From positions 1-64,000 of the forward strand of contig JBCCQH010000014.1 in the NCBI GenBank assembly GCA_039024435.1: a stretch of DNA of 64,000 nucleotides. Direction: 5' to 3'. Shown here in pieces: positions 36,085 to 44,063 of this stretch (positions are counted from its first letter, which is position 1; the number at the start of each line of letters is the position of its first letter). Origin of the DNA: JBCCQH01 sp039024435. GTDB lineage: Bacteria > Bacteroidota > Bacteroidia > J057 > JADKCL01. The notes under the pieces were generated by a model. It ran no database searches. It saw nothing but the letters and a program-made list of their open reading frames with translations, and had not been told where the DNA came from. The translations under genes were made by a program, and so were the position numbers.

Positions 36085-36524
36085 CGGTGGGGTACGCTGA
36101 ATTAGGAAACGCCGCCCAGCCACCGCCTGGTGCGGCGTTTCTCATCCCGTGACGGTTTGACGACAGCACTGCCGCCCAACAGCTTATACACAGGAAAAAC
36201 GGCTTTTTGTTAGGTTAGATTTAGTGAGCACGCGTTACCGCAATCCTGCTTATTTCCGAAACATTTTGATATTCACCGATTCTTCATCGGATTTGCGCGG
36301 CATACCAGCGTTGAGGTCACTTCACTGGGGTGCAAGAAAAGGGATTAAAATGTCGCTCAAAATCCCGGAAAAAGGCGTTTTCCACGGCCCATGTGCATAA
36401 AAATAATGTGATTCCTCGCGCGAGAATGCTAAGTTGTTTCTATTGGTTACTAAGGAAAAAATTCAATCGTCTTGAATCGACCGTTGGTACTCGTGTATTT
36501 GTAAGTTGTCAGAAGGATATACGT
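36085..36524. other. 440-bp intergenic region with hairpin and long AT-rich leader
   Basis: Begins with the terminator-like hairpin at 36106-36141. A -7-like box TAGATTTA occurs at 36216-36223. The rest up to 36524 is AT-rich compared with the coding DNA and has no gene I would accept; it may be a long 5' leader of the secreted protein at 36525. Confidence 0.45.
36106..36141 (+). terminator. 10-bp hairpin after the helix-hairpin-helix gene
   Basis: gaaacgccgc (36106-36115) and gcggcgtttc (36132-36141) pair perfectly around a 16-nt loop, 22 bp after the stop. No long T-tract follows, so termination may be partial. Confidence 0.55.
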
Positions 36525-37190
36525 ATGAAATCAATCTTACTCCGGAATGCCGCCCGTGCATTGGGCATGGCCGTATTGTTTATTGCCCTTGCCCCCGCTT
36601 CGTCCGCTCAGATAAAAAGTCAGGGTCCTTTTTGCGGTAAAGTGTACCGCAGCAATCCCTCCAATCAAGGAGCATTGTACTGGGTAAATGCTTCGGGAGC
36701 GCGCTGCGACGAAGACGCCAATCGGGCGCTGACCGATCCTGTCGCTTCCGGTCAGTTTACCCAATACCTCCAAATCAGCGACTTTGGGTTTGATATCCCG
36801 GTCGATGCGGTGATCGACGGCGTGGAAGTGGTCGTAATCCGCCGCTCCGATCACGCGGGTTCATTGAGTGATCGTTCCGTGAAGTTGATGCGCTACAACG
36901 TTGCTATTGGTGCCAACAAAGCCAGTTCAGAAACCTGGGATACGGAGTGGACGGCAGCCTATTACGGGGACAAGCAAGCGTCTTGGGGTACCGCCTGGAC
37001 GGCTCAGGAACTCAACCGCGATGACTTCGGAGTCGTACTTGACGTGGGATTTGCCGGGGACGAAGGACAGCCTCAAGTAGACGAGGTGCTGGTTACGGTG
37101 TATTATTCAAAGCGTCGCGTGCAACTGATGCCCGGAAAAAGTAAATTTTCCTCGCGGTTTACCTGCAATCGGATCGGCAGCTTACCGTAG
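36525..37190 (+). CDS. Secreted beta-sandwich protein
   Basis: 221 residues from the ATG at 36525, where a standard signal peptide starts (cleavage near SSAQ, about residue 25). The mature part contains the well-spread module LQISDFGFDIPVDAVIDGVE, a run of strands (VVVIRRSDHAGSLSDRSVKL), paired Trp motifs (TWDTEWTAAYYGD, SWGTAWTAQEL) and a closing DEVLVTVYYS. This module recurs in secreted and phage-tail proteins and is probably a small jelly-roll adhesion domain. No T9SS domain: the C-terminal tail is short and basic. A long AT-rich leader precedes it. Confidence 0.65.
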   Translation: MKSILLRNAARALGMAVLFIALAPASSAQIKSQGPFCGKVYRSNPSNQGALYWVNASGARCDEDANRALTDPVASGQFTQYLQISDFGFDIPVDAVIDGVEVVVIRRSDHAGSLSDRSVKLMRYNVAIGANKASSETWDTEWTAAYYGDKQASWGTAWTAQELNRDDFGVVLDVGFAGDEGQPQVDEVLVTVYYSKRRVQLMPGKSKFSSRFTCNRIGSLP

Positions 37191-37298
37191 ATGGACCGTC
37201 GGTGACGCTTGGTTGAGCAAATTTTCGCCAGAACTTTCCACTTCTACGGCAAAATCGTTTATCTTGCGATGACCATCTTCATTGCAATCTAAACCACC

Positions 37299-38279
37299 AT
37301 GCCAATTCTCAAACGGAGCTTTGCTGCTAGGTTGCAGAGCGCGACGTTGGGCACAATTCTGCTTTTTTGCGGCTGCAATGAACGGATATTCGAAATTCAG
37401 CCGGTCATAACTGTCGCCGATATCAGCTTGGGGGAGTCCGCTGATGTGCTTGCTGTCTGCTTTCCCACGCCCACTATTGGGTGGGCCATTACCGATACCG
37501 CAACGATTTACCGCACCACCGATGGCGGTTCCACCTGGAATTCGGTTTCGGCTCCGAATGACAATCTCACTTACATTGCTGCTTCGTCCCCCTTGATCGC
37601 GGTGCTGGCCGCCGATGGCCGAATCTACCACACGCTGGATGGAGGGGCGACCTGGAATGACCTGGGTTCGGGCGATTACGTCGGGCGGACACCCGAGGGC
37701 ACGATGGTTTATCTCAATTGTGATTTTACCAGTTGCCAGACCTATATTTCCCGCAATGGAGGGCAGACGTTTAGTTCTTCCACCTTGATCCAGGGCATCA
37801 ATGCCCCATTTCGGGATGCGCTGATCGCAGGAGAATTTCTCTACGTTGTCAGTGACCGCAGCACAGACGATGTCTGGTTGCGGGGGGTGGACCTGGCCAC
37901 CGGTACCCTTGCGCGTTTCGATCTGCCGATCCTTTCTGCCGGTGAGTTTCCCAACGGCCTGTACCGCTTTGGGAACCGCAACTACATGACTGGACCTCTG
38001 GGCAATCTCTGGGATGGGACCGGGGACGCCGACGTGATGCGCCACGACTGGCACACCTTTGACTTTTACGATGTCGATGGGACCGGGGATCTGGTGATTG
38101 CCGTCGGTGAGCAATGCATCGCGACGAATCTGAATTTGGGCACGGAGGAATACTGGAATCCGGTGTTGGACGAGTCCGGCAACGGATTTCCCCACACCTT
38201 TTACGACATCCAGTACATCGATTCGGAAACCTTTGTGGTCACCGGTGACCGCGGACTGATTTGGAGGGCCCAACTATGA
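37299..38279 (+). CDS. Lipoprotein with BNR/Asp-box propeller repeats
   Basis: 326 residues. Signal peptide with lipobox LFCGC (Cys about 26). Three Asp-box-like repeats are visible: YRTTDGGSTW, YHTLDGGATW and YISRNGGQTF, each closing a beta-propeller blade as in YCF48/BNR proteins and sialidases. It may be a non-enzymatic propeller. It overlaps the next gene by ATGA (38276-38279), so the lipoprotein and the barrel protein are made together and probably form an outer-membrane pair. Confidence 0.75.
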   Translation: MPILKRSFAARLQSATLGTILLFCGCNERIFEIQPVITVADISLGESADVLAVCFPTPTIGWAITDTATIYRTTDGGSTWNSVSAPNDNLTYIAASSPLIAVLAADGRIYHTLDGGATWNDLGSGDYVGRTPEGTMVYLNCDFTSCQTYISRNGGQTFSSSTLIQGINAPFRDALIAGEFLYVVSDRSTDDVWLRGVDLATGTLARFDLPILSAGEFPNGLYRFGNRNYMTGPLGNLWDGTGDADVMRHDWHTFDFYDVDGTGDLVIAVGEQCIATNLNLGTEEYWNPVLDESGNGFPHTFYDIQYIDSETFVVTGDRGLIWRAQL

Positions 38280-38887
38280 AACGTGCGCTTTTTACCCTTT
38301 TTCTTGCCTTATTGGCCAGCACCGCAGGTGCCCAAAACGAGCGGCTGGCCGTGGACGGCACCTTCCACCTGGCCTTGCAACCCTATCAATTGACCGGGGT
38401 CTACGACATTAATTCTGACGGAGAAACCATCTCCAATCGCCCGGAATGGCGCACCATCGATACGACCGGCTGGGTCGGGGCGGTGTACATGACCTTTTCC
38501 TTGCGCCTCCCGCTCCTCGATCTGGGCCAGGCGACCGTCGGGATCAGCCCGGGGCTGGGCGGAGGCTATCAGTTCGGCATCGCCGCGGCCCAGGGACTGA
38601 CCTCTCCGCTGCGGCTCGACTTTCCCGCCTGGCTGTACCTGCGCAGCTACGGCGATCGTCCGTGGGGCATCGGGGCGGGCTACAAGTACACCATTTCGCC
38701 GCTCAACCACGGGCTGTGGCTGGCCCGGTTTGAGATCGAGGTAGATGACAATGCCTGGATTCAGTTTTACGGATCGTTCATCCGGCAGACGTACTATACC
38801 CAGTTTACCAACGGCGAATTGCGCCCGGCGATCCGCATCCCGGAATTTGGCATCAGTTTCGTGCGGACGCTCGGTGGCGGTAGATGA
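38276..38887 (+). CDS. Outer-membrane beta-barrel partner of the BNR lipoprotein
   Basis: 203 residues from the ATG at 38276, translationally coupled to the BNR lipoprotein (ATGA). Signal peptide ending near AGAQ. The mature part is strand-rich with aromatic girdle residues (AVYMTFSLRLPLLDLG, GIGAGYKYTISP, WIQFYGSFIRQTYYTQF) and looks like a small outer-membrane barrel. No known family named. Its only clear functional clue is the coupling to the lipoprotein. Confidence 0.65.
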   Translation: MKRALFTLFLALLASTAGAQNERLAVDGTFHLALQPYQLTGVYDINSDGETISNRPEWRTIDTTGWVGAVYMTFSLRLPLLDLGQATVGISPGLGGGYQFGIAAAQGLTSPLRLDFPAWLYLRSYGDRPWGIGAGYKYTISPLNHGLWLARFEIEVDDNAWIQFYGSFIRQTYYTQFTNGELRPAIRIPEFGISFVRTLGGGR

Positions 38888-39003
38888 GTGAGGCCGGCGG
38901 AAATTATTTCCCCGGCACTTCCCTACCCTGGCATGCTTTTTGCTTCAATTTTCGTACAATTTCAAGGCGGAACGGATTACCATCCAACTTTGACGTACGG
39001 AAC

Positions 39004-42000
39004 ATGACCTATATATCTACCCTGATTCGTCTGCAACCCCTCTATCTGCGCTCGCTGGCCTTACTGGCCACAGTATTCAGCATTGTGAGTTTTGCCCCCC
39101 TGGACGTCCGTGCGGCGTTGGAACCGGGCGACATTATGTTCGTGGGAATGAACACCGACTATACCGATGAATTCTCTCTGCTGACCACCCGCAACCTCTC
39201 CGGCAACGAAGTCATCTACTTCACCGATGCGGGCTGGGACAGCAACCAAAATACTTTTCGCGCCGGAGAATCGCACCACCCTTGGACAGTTCCATCCCAA
39301 GGCATCCCCGCCGGAACTGTGATCCGGCTCACTTACCCCGGCTCACTGTCCAGTTCCGGCGACCAACTGCTCGCCTACCAGGGCAATCAAGGCAATCCTA
39401 CCTTTATCGCCGCCATCAACAACTCCGGTTTTGGCGGCTGGCAAGCTACCGCGACGTCCTTTGCCTCTTCAGCGTTGCCCCCCGGGCTCACCGATGGCTT
39501 CAACGCGGTCGCCATTCCCCGGGCGGCCAGCATCAAGTACAACTGCGTACGCACCGACGGTTTTGCCGCCGAGATTCTGGCGGAAATCGGCGATCCCGAC
39601 AACTGGCTCCGCCACGACCAATCCCCGTTTGAATTGGCGGATTGTGGCTTTAATCTCATGGCACCGGGTTCGGTCAACCTCGCTTTGCGCGCCGAAAAAT
39701 ACCAAGATGAAAACGGCGGCAACCTCACGCTTACCGTGTACTCCTCCCGCCAGGGCAACTATTCCGCCAGCATCGCCAATGTCGTCGGCACCGCCACCGA
39801 AGGCGCAGACTTTACCCTGTCCGTTCCCGTGCCGGTGTCCTTCGCCAATACCCAAAAGCAGATCGTCAACATTCCCCTGATCGACGACAACCTCTGCGAA
39901 GGCTTCGAAAACATCAACTTTCTCCTGATCAATCTGAACAATGTCACCGCCTCCTCATCCGCGGTGGAGGTGTACATCGACGACGATGAGGACCAGGATT
40001 TTGCCTACGCCCAAGGATTTGAGAACAGCCCGGCGGACAACTGGCCCTACACGGTGAGCCCCGCCCGCTACAACAGTGAAACCCAGGGCAACGGCGACAT
40101 CCTCTACAGCGCCTCGGCGGTCTGGGAAGAAATCCGTGACTTCAACACGGTTTTCAATGCCACCCAAGGGCAGTTTTTCTACGGCATGTCTTACCTCGCC
40201 AATTCCAACTGGCACGTGATCGACTTCGCTCCGGTCAATGTTTCTGGGCTGGATGCCGGCACTTTTGAATTCCGTTACATCACCTTTAACCTCGGCAGCC
40301 TGGACAAAATCGAGTACGCCCTCGCCTTTGACAATGGCAGCCAGTGGAGCAATTACCAAGCCCTGGCCTCAAACAATCAGAGGTGGACCCAAGTCCGCCA
40401 GTCGATCCCCCCGGGAGTCGAGTGGGTCCGCTTTCGCTTCCGCACCAAAGAAGTCAACGGCATCGTTTGTGCAGGCCTGGACGAGGTGCTCATCACTGGG
40501 TCCGAATGCGCGATCCCCGCTTCCGTGACCACGGGAACGATGCTCAGTTTGCCGTGCTTGAACGGCTCCACTGCGATCTCGGTCCCCTTTACGTCCAATG
40601 GTGCCTTTGCCTTGGGCAACATCTTCACCGCGGAGATCAGCGACGCCAACGGCGACTTCACCAATGCGATCTCCATCGGATCGTTGAGCCTGAGTGGCAT
40701 CGCCCCCAGCGGCACGATTTCCGCGACCTTGCCCGGGACCCTCACTCCGGGCAGTGGCTACCGCATCCGGGTCAATGCCAGCAACCCCGCCACCATCGGC
40801 ACAGACAATGGCCTGAACTTGACCGTCAACGTGCTCAACATCGCCCTTTTCAGCCCGGTCTTTTCTGGCGGTTCAAACATTTCCTGTCCCAACGCCAACG
40901 ACGGCAGCATCGATCTGAGCGTCAACCAGGGCAGCGGCGGTTACACCTACACGTGGTCCGGACCCAATGGCTTCCTCGCTACTTCCGAAGACCTCACCAA
41001 TCTCGGGCCGGGCACCTACACCGTGACCGTTTCTGATGCGCTCGGCTGTACCGTCAGTGACCAAATCACCCTCACCGAGCCTTTTTTCCAGGCCAATACC
41101 GCTTCCACGGACATCACCTGCGCCGGGGCCAACGACGGCACGGCAACCGTTACCGCCAATGGCTCCAACCTGCCGATTGCGATCAGTTGGTCCGGGCCGA
41201 ATGGATTTTCCTCCAATGCGGCGGCGCTGACCAATCTGCCCGCGGGCACCTACACCGCCACGATCACCGACCAGAATGGTTGCAGCCTCGCGCTCAGCGC
41301 CACGATCCTTGAGCCATCGGCCTTGTCCGCTACGATCAACAGCCCCTTGCAGGGCTGCAGCACCAATGTCTCCTGTGCGGGCGGCAACGATGGGACCATC
41401 GACCTGAACGTGACCGGCGGGACCGCCCCGTACAACTACGCGTGGACGGGTCCGGGCAGTTTTTCCGCCGCCACCCAAGACCTGAACAACCTCGCCGCGG
41501 GCACCTATTCCGTACAGGTCACCGACCAGAACGGATGCCAGTTGACCCAAAGCATCTTCCTCACTGAGCCGAGCCCGCTTACGGGGCAGCTCTCTGCCCT
41601 CACTTACAACTGCGGATTCAATGTCAGTTGCTTCGGTGCAGCGGATGGCGAAGTGAGCCTCGACAGTGTAGGTGGGGGTTGCCCGCCCTATACCTACAAT
41701 TGGAGCAATGGTGCGACCACGGCGACGGTCAGCAACCTCGCAGTGGGCACCCACGCGGTCACGATTACCGATGCAGCGGGCTGCACCCTCGTGGAGAGCA
41801 TCGATCTGGCTGGTCCCGACGCCCTGCAAATCACCGCCAACATCACCCCGGCAACCTGCCTCTCGGCCAGCAATGGCGCAATCGATATCACGGTCACCGG
41901 CGGCTGTCCGCCCTACGCATATTCCTGGACCGGCAATGGCATCACCGCCAGCAGCGAAGACCTCAGCGGTTTGTTCCCCGGCGTGTACACCCTTTCCCTC

Positions 42001-43668
42001 ACCGACGCCAATGGCTGCACCGCCACCTTTAGCGACAGCGTCACGATTTTCAATGACCTGAGTGCGACCCTGGGTTGCTGCCAGGACACCTCGATCTGCG
42101 CGGGTGATTCCCTGGATTTGCGGGTTGACTTTACCGGTTCCGGTCCCTGGCTGTTGGTGTGGACCGACGGTAGTCAGACCAACCAGGATTTCGTGAATGT
42201 CAGTCCGTATTTTATCACGGTGAGCCCGGGTCAGACCACGACCTACTCCCTGGTGAGTTTGAGCCAGGATCTGACCGATTGTTCGGGTCCCGTGTGCGGC
42301 AGCGCCACCGTTGCGGTCAACGATTGCGAAAACGAAAACTGCGATGACCTCTGCGTTAACACCGGCATTTTGAGCCAGTTTGATGTCGGAAATTGTCGTT
42401 CGGTCACGCTGGAACTGGCTTGCGATACCCTTTGCAACAGCAAGAATACGATTAAAAATGGGGGCGCTTGCTCGGGCACCCAAACCTTCAATTTCGATAC
42501 CGATCCCAACGGCAATCCCATTCCGGCGGGTACGGTTGCGGGCAACCAATGGGCGGCGCTCGGCATCACCATTTCGGTGATCAACAACAATCCCAACCAT
42601 CCCCAGGCGGGTGTCATCTTTGACAGTGGCAACCCCACCGGTGGGGACGACGATCTCGGCACGCCGAATGCGGACTTTGGTGGTCCGGGCATCGGACCGG
42701 GAGGCGGTCAGGGCATGCCGGGCCAAAACGATACGCCCAAGGGCAATCTCCTGGTGATCGCCGAAAACAATGTCGACCTGAACAATGATGGTCTGATCGA
42801 CGATCCGGACGATGAATCGGCCGGCGGAGAGATGCAGATCACGTTTGCCGGACCTTATTTCCTGGAATCGGTCACCATGGTGGACCTGGACAATGGCAAT
42901 GGGCTCATCCGCGTCCATCAGTTCAACGGCGACTCGACCGACTTCAACATTCCCGGTCTCGGGGACAATGCCGTCACCGACGTAAACATTCGCCTGGACA
43001 GCGTACAGGCCTTCCGCGTGATTTTGCCGGGTTCGGGTGGCATTGCGGCCCTGGCCTACTGTCCGGTGGACAGCCAGCCAGCGTACGTGGACATTTCGAT
43101 TCCCTGCGGCACGATTTCGAGTTTCAGCAACTCACTGGACCTGCCGATGCAACTCGTCTTTGCCGATCCGAATACTGGGATTACGGGCTTGCGGATCTTT
43201 GGTCTGCCGGGCTTGTGCCAGGACTCGACGGGACTGCCGAGCTTTACGGTAACCTACGAAGTGTGCGATGCGGTTTGTGCCGGTCCGTTCTGTGCCCCGC
43301 TGTTGGCCTACGTGCGCAACGGATGCGTCCAGTACGAAAATGCGGTTCCGGGCAGTGTTCTGCCGCCAGCATCGTCCAGCAACAGCCGCCAGCCGATGGA
43401 GGCAGATGGCATGGTGGAGATCTATCCGAATCCAGTTCTGGACCGCGCAAACATCCGCCTGACCTGCATCCACGATGCGGCGGTCACCCTGGAACTGTTT
43501 GACTTGACGGGAACCCGGCGGACCCGACTTTGGGAAGGCGATTTGCGGGGCGAAGTCCGCCGCACCGTCCAATTCCAAACCTCGGACCTCCCCGCTGGTG
43601 TCTACTTCCTCCGCATGACCACTGACCAGGGTGGGGTATACACCCGGAAGTTCATGATTGCGAAATAA
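39004..43668 (+). CDS. Giant T9SS-exported protein with Calx-beta and SprB-type repeats
   Basis: 1554 residues from the ATG at 39004 (the frame extends to 38884, but the signal peptide starts here). Order: signal peptide; N-terminal domain 36-200 with GDIMFVGMN and YFTDAGWDS, of the lamin-tail-like sort; Calx-beta domain about 220-325 (ATEGADFTLSVPVPVSF, PLIDDNLCEGFENI); jelly-roll region 330-510; five SprB-type repeats 625-1016; a long unique region; and a T9SS sorting domain at 1475-1554 (IYPNPVLDRANIRL, LELFDLTGTRR, LPAGVYFLRM). SprB repeats form the surface adhesin of gliding Bacteroidota, so an adhesive or motility role is likely but unproved. Confidence 0.85.
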   Translation: MTYISTLIRLQPLYLRSLALLATVFSIVSFAPLDVRAALEPGDIMFVGMNTDYTDEFSLLTTRNLSGNEVIYFTDAGWDSNQNTFRAGESHHPWTVPSQGIPAGTVIRLTYPGSLSSSGDQLLAYQGNQGNPTFIAAINNSGFGGWQATATSFASSALPPGLTDGFNAVAIPRAASIKYNCVRTDGFAAEILAEIGDPDNWLRHDQSPFELADCGFNLMAPGSVNLALRAEKYQDENGGNLTLTVYSSRQGNYSASIANVVGTATEGADFTLSVPVPVSFANTQKQIVNIPLIDDNLCEGFENINFLLINLNNVTASSSAVEVYIDDDEDQDFAYAQGFENSPADNWPYTVSPARYNSETQGNGDILYSASAVWEEIRDFNTVFNATQGQFFYGMSYLANSNWHVIDFAPVNVSGLDAGTFEFRYITFNLGSLDKIEYALAFDNGSQWSNYQALASNNQRWTQVRQSIPPGVEWVRFRFRTKEVNGIVCAGLDEVLITGSECAIPASVTTGTMLSLPCLNGSTAISVPFTSNGAFALGNIFTAEISDANGDFTNAISIGSLSLSGIAPSGTISATLPGTLTPGSGYRIRVNASNPATIGTDNGLNLTVNVLNIALFSPVFSGGSNISCPNANDGSIDLSVNQGSGGYTYTWSGPNGFLATSEDLTNLGPGTYTVTVSDALGCTVSDQITLTEPFFQANTASTDITCAGANDGTATVTANGSNLPIAISWSGPNGFSSNAAALTNLPAGTYTATITDQNGCSLALSATILEPSALSATINSPLQGCSTNVSCAGGNDGTIDLNVTGGTAPYNYAWTGPGSFSAATQDLNNLAAGTYSVQVTDQNGCQLTQSIFLTEPSPLTGQLSALTYNCGFNVSCFGAADGEVSLDSVGGGCPPYTYNWSNGATTATVSNLAVGTHAVTITDAAGCTLVESIDLAGPDALQITANITPATCLSASNGAIDITVTGGCPPYAYSWTGNGITASSEDLSGLFPGVYTLSLTDANGCTATFSDSVTIFNDLSATLGCCQDTSICAGDSLDLRVDFTGSGPWLLVWTDGSQTNQDFVNVSPYFITVSPGQTTTYSLVSLSQDLTDCSGPVCGSATVAVNDCENENCDDLCVNTGILSQFDVGNCRSVTLELACDTLCNSKNTIKNGGACSGTQTFNFDTDPNGNPIPAGTVAGNQWAALGITISVINNNPNHPQAGVIFDSGNPTGGDDDLGTPNADFGGPGIGPGGGQGMPGQNDTPKGNLLVIAENNVDLNNDGLIDDPDDESAGGEMQITFAGPYFLESVTMVDLDNGNGLIRVHQFNGDSTDFNIPGLGDNAVTDVNIRLDSVQAFRVILPGSGGIAALAYCPVDSQPAYVDISIPCGTISSFSNSLDLPMQLVFADPNTGITGLRIFGLPGLCQDSTGLPSFTVTYEVCDAVCAGPFCAPLLAYVRNGCVQYENAVPGSVLPPASSSNSRQPMEADGMVEIYPNPVLDRANIRLTCIHDAAVTLELFDLTGTRRTRLWEGDLRGEVRRTVQFQTSDLPAGVYFLRMTTDQGGVYTRKFMIAK
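40876..42052 (+). repeat. Five SprB-type repeats within the giant T9SS protein
   Basis: Each unit is about 65-80 residues with the order: (I/V)(S/T)C..A.DG, a short strand pair, Y.W.(G/N), then L..G.(Y/H)..(V/L).D..GC and usually ending in EP. Unit starts in protein coordinates are near 626, 704, 782, 860 and 940. The two Cys per unit may form a disulphide across the domain. Units are related but not identical at DNA level. Confidence 0.85.
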
Positions 43669-43700
43669 ATTTTTGAGAGATTTCTGATGGGTCGATTTCC

Positions 43701-43743
43701 GATTTCTGATGGTTCGCCGCGTTGCGCGGCCCAATCGAAAATC
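43701..43743. repeat. Dispersed palindromic repeat, copy 1
   Basis: 43-bp unit beginning gatttctgatggttcgccgc, with inner stem gccgcg/cgcggc. Shares the 14-mer gatggttcgccgcg and the octamer gcggccca with copy 2 at 43993-44035. Outer arms extend the hairpin to 43686-43758. Confidence 0.65.
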
Positions 43744-43846
43744 GGGAATCGACCCATCTTATTGTTTGATTTTCGGACTTCAGGGCGGAGATTTCCCGCG
43801 CTTATGGGTGGGGGTAAATGTTTGTCGACGGGGTTTGAAATGCTTG

Positions 43847-43898
43847 GTCCTTCTGATCGTAGCGGCAGACCATGGTCTGCCGCTACGATCAGAAGGAC
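43847..43898. repeat. Perfect 52-bp palindrome
   Basis: Arms of 26 nt, gtccttctgatcgtagcggc... and its exact reverse complement, meet at CCATGG with no spacer. The symmetry is complete from 43847 to 43898 and is the longest perfect palindrome I noticed in the window. Confidence 0.95.
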
Positions 43899-43992
43899 TG
43901 TTTCATAACTCTTTCATCTTCAGAGAAAAATATTCGAATATTTAGGTGAGACCAACCCTCACCGACCCTGCCCGGGCCATCGCCGGACACTC

Positions 43993-44035
43993 GATTTTCG
44001 GATGGTTCGCCGCGCCAGGCGGCCCATCGGAAATC
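43993..44035. repeat. Dispersed palindromic repeat, copy 2
   Basis: Unit gattttcggatggttcgccg... with arms that pair imperfectly. It has the same 14-mer core as copy 1, so the two are members of one family of intergenic repeats. Confidence 0.6.
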
Positions 44036-44063
44036 AGAAATCCCCCCACCTGCAATCCCTTCA

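Larger units (their letters stand above)
43669..44063. other. Palindrome-rich intergenic region
   Basis: 395 bp between convergent T9SS genes. No accepted gene. It holds a perfect 52-bp palindrome and two related imperfect palindromes (separate entries); the left one lies within longer outer arms 43686-43705 and 43739-43758 that pair with a single mismatch. Confidence 0.7.

Noticed and set aside
40873..42918. 681-codon open frame on the minus strand
   Set aside because: Lies entirely antisense to the SprB-repeat gene; the repeated GC-rich codons create the opposite open frame and the product has no real domain.
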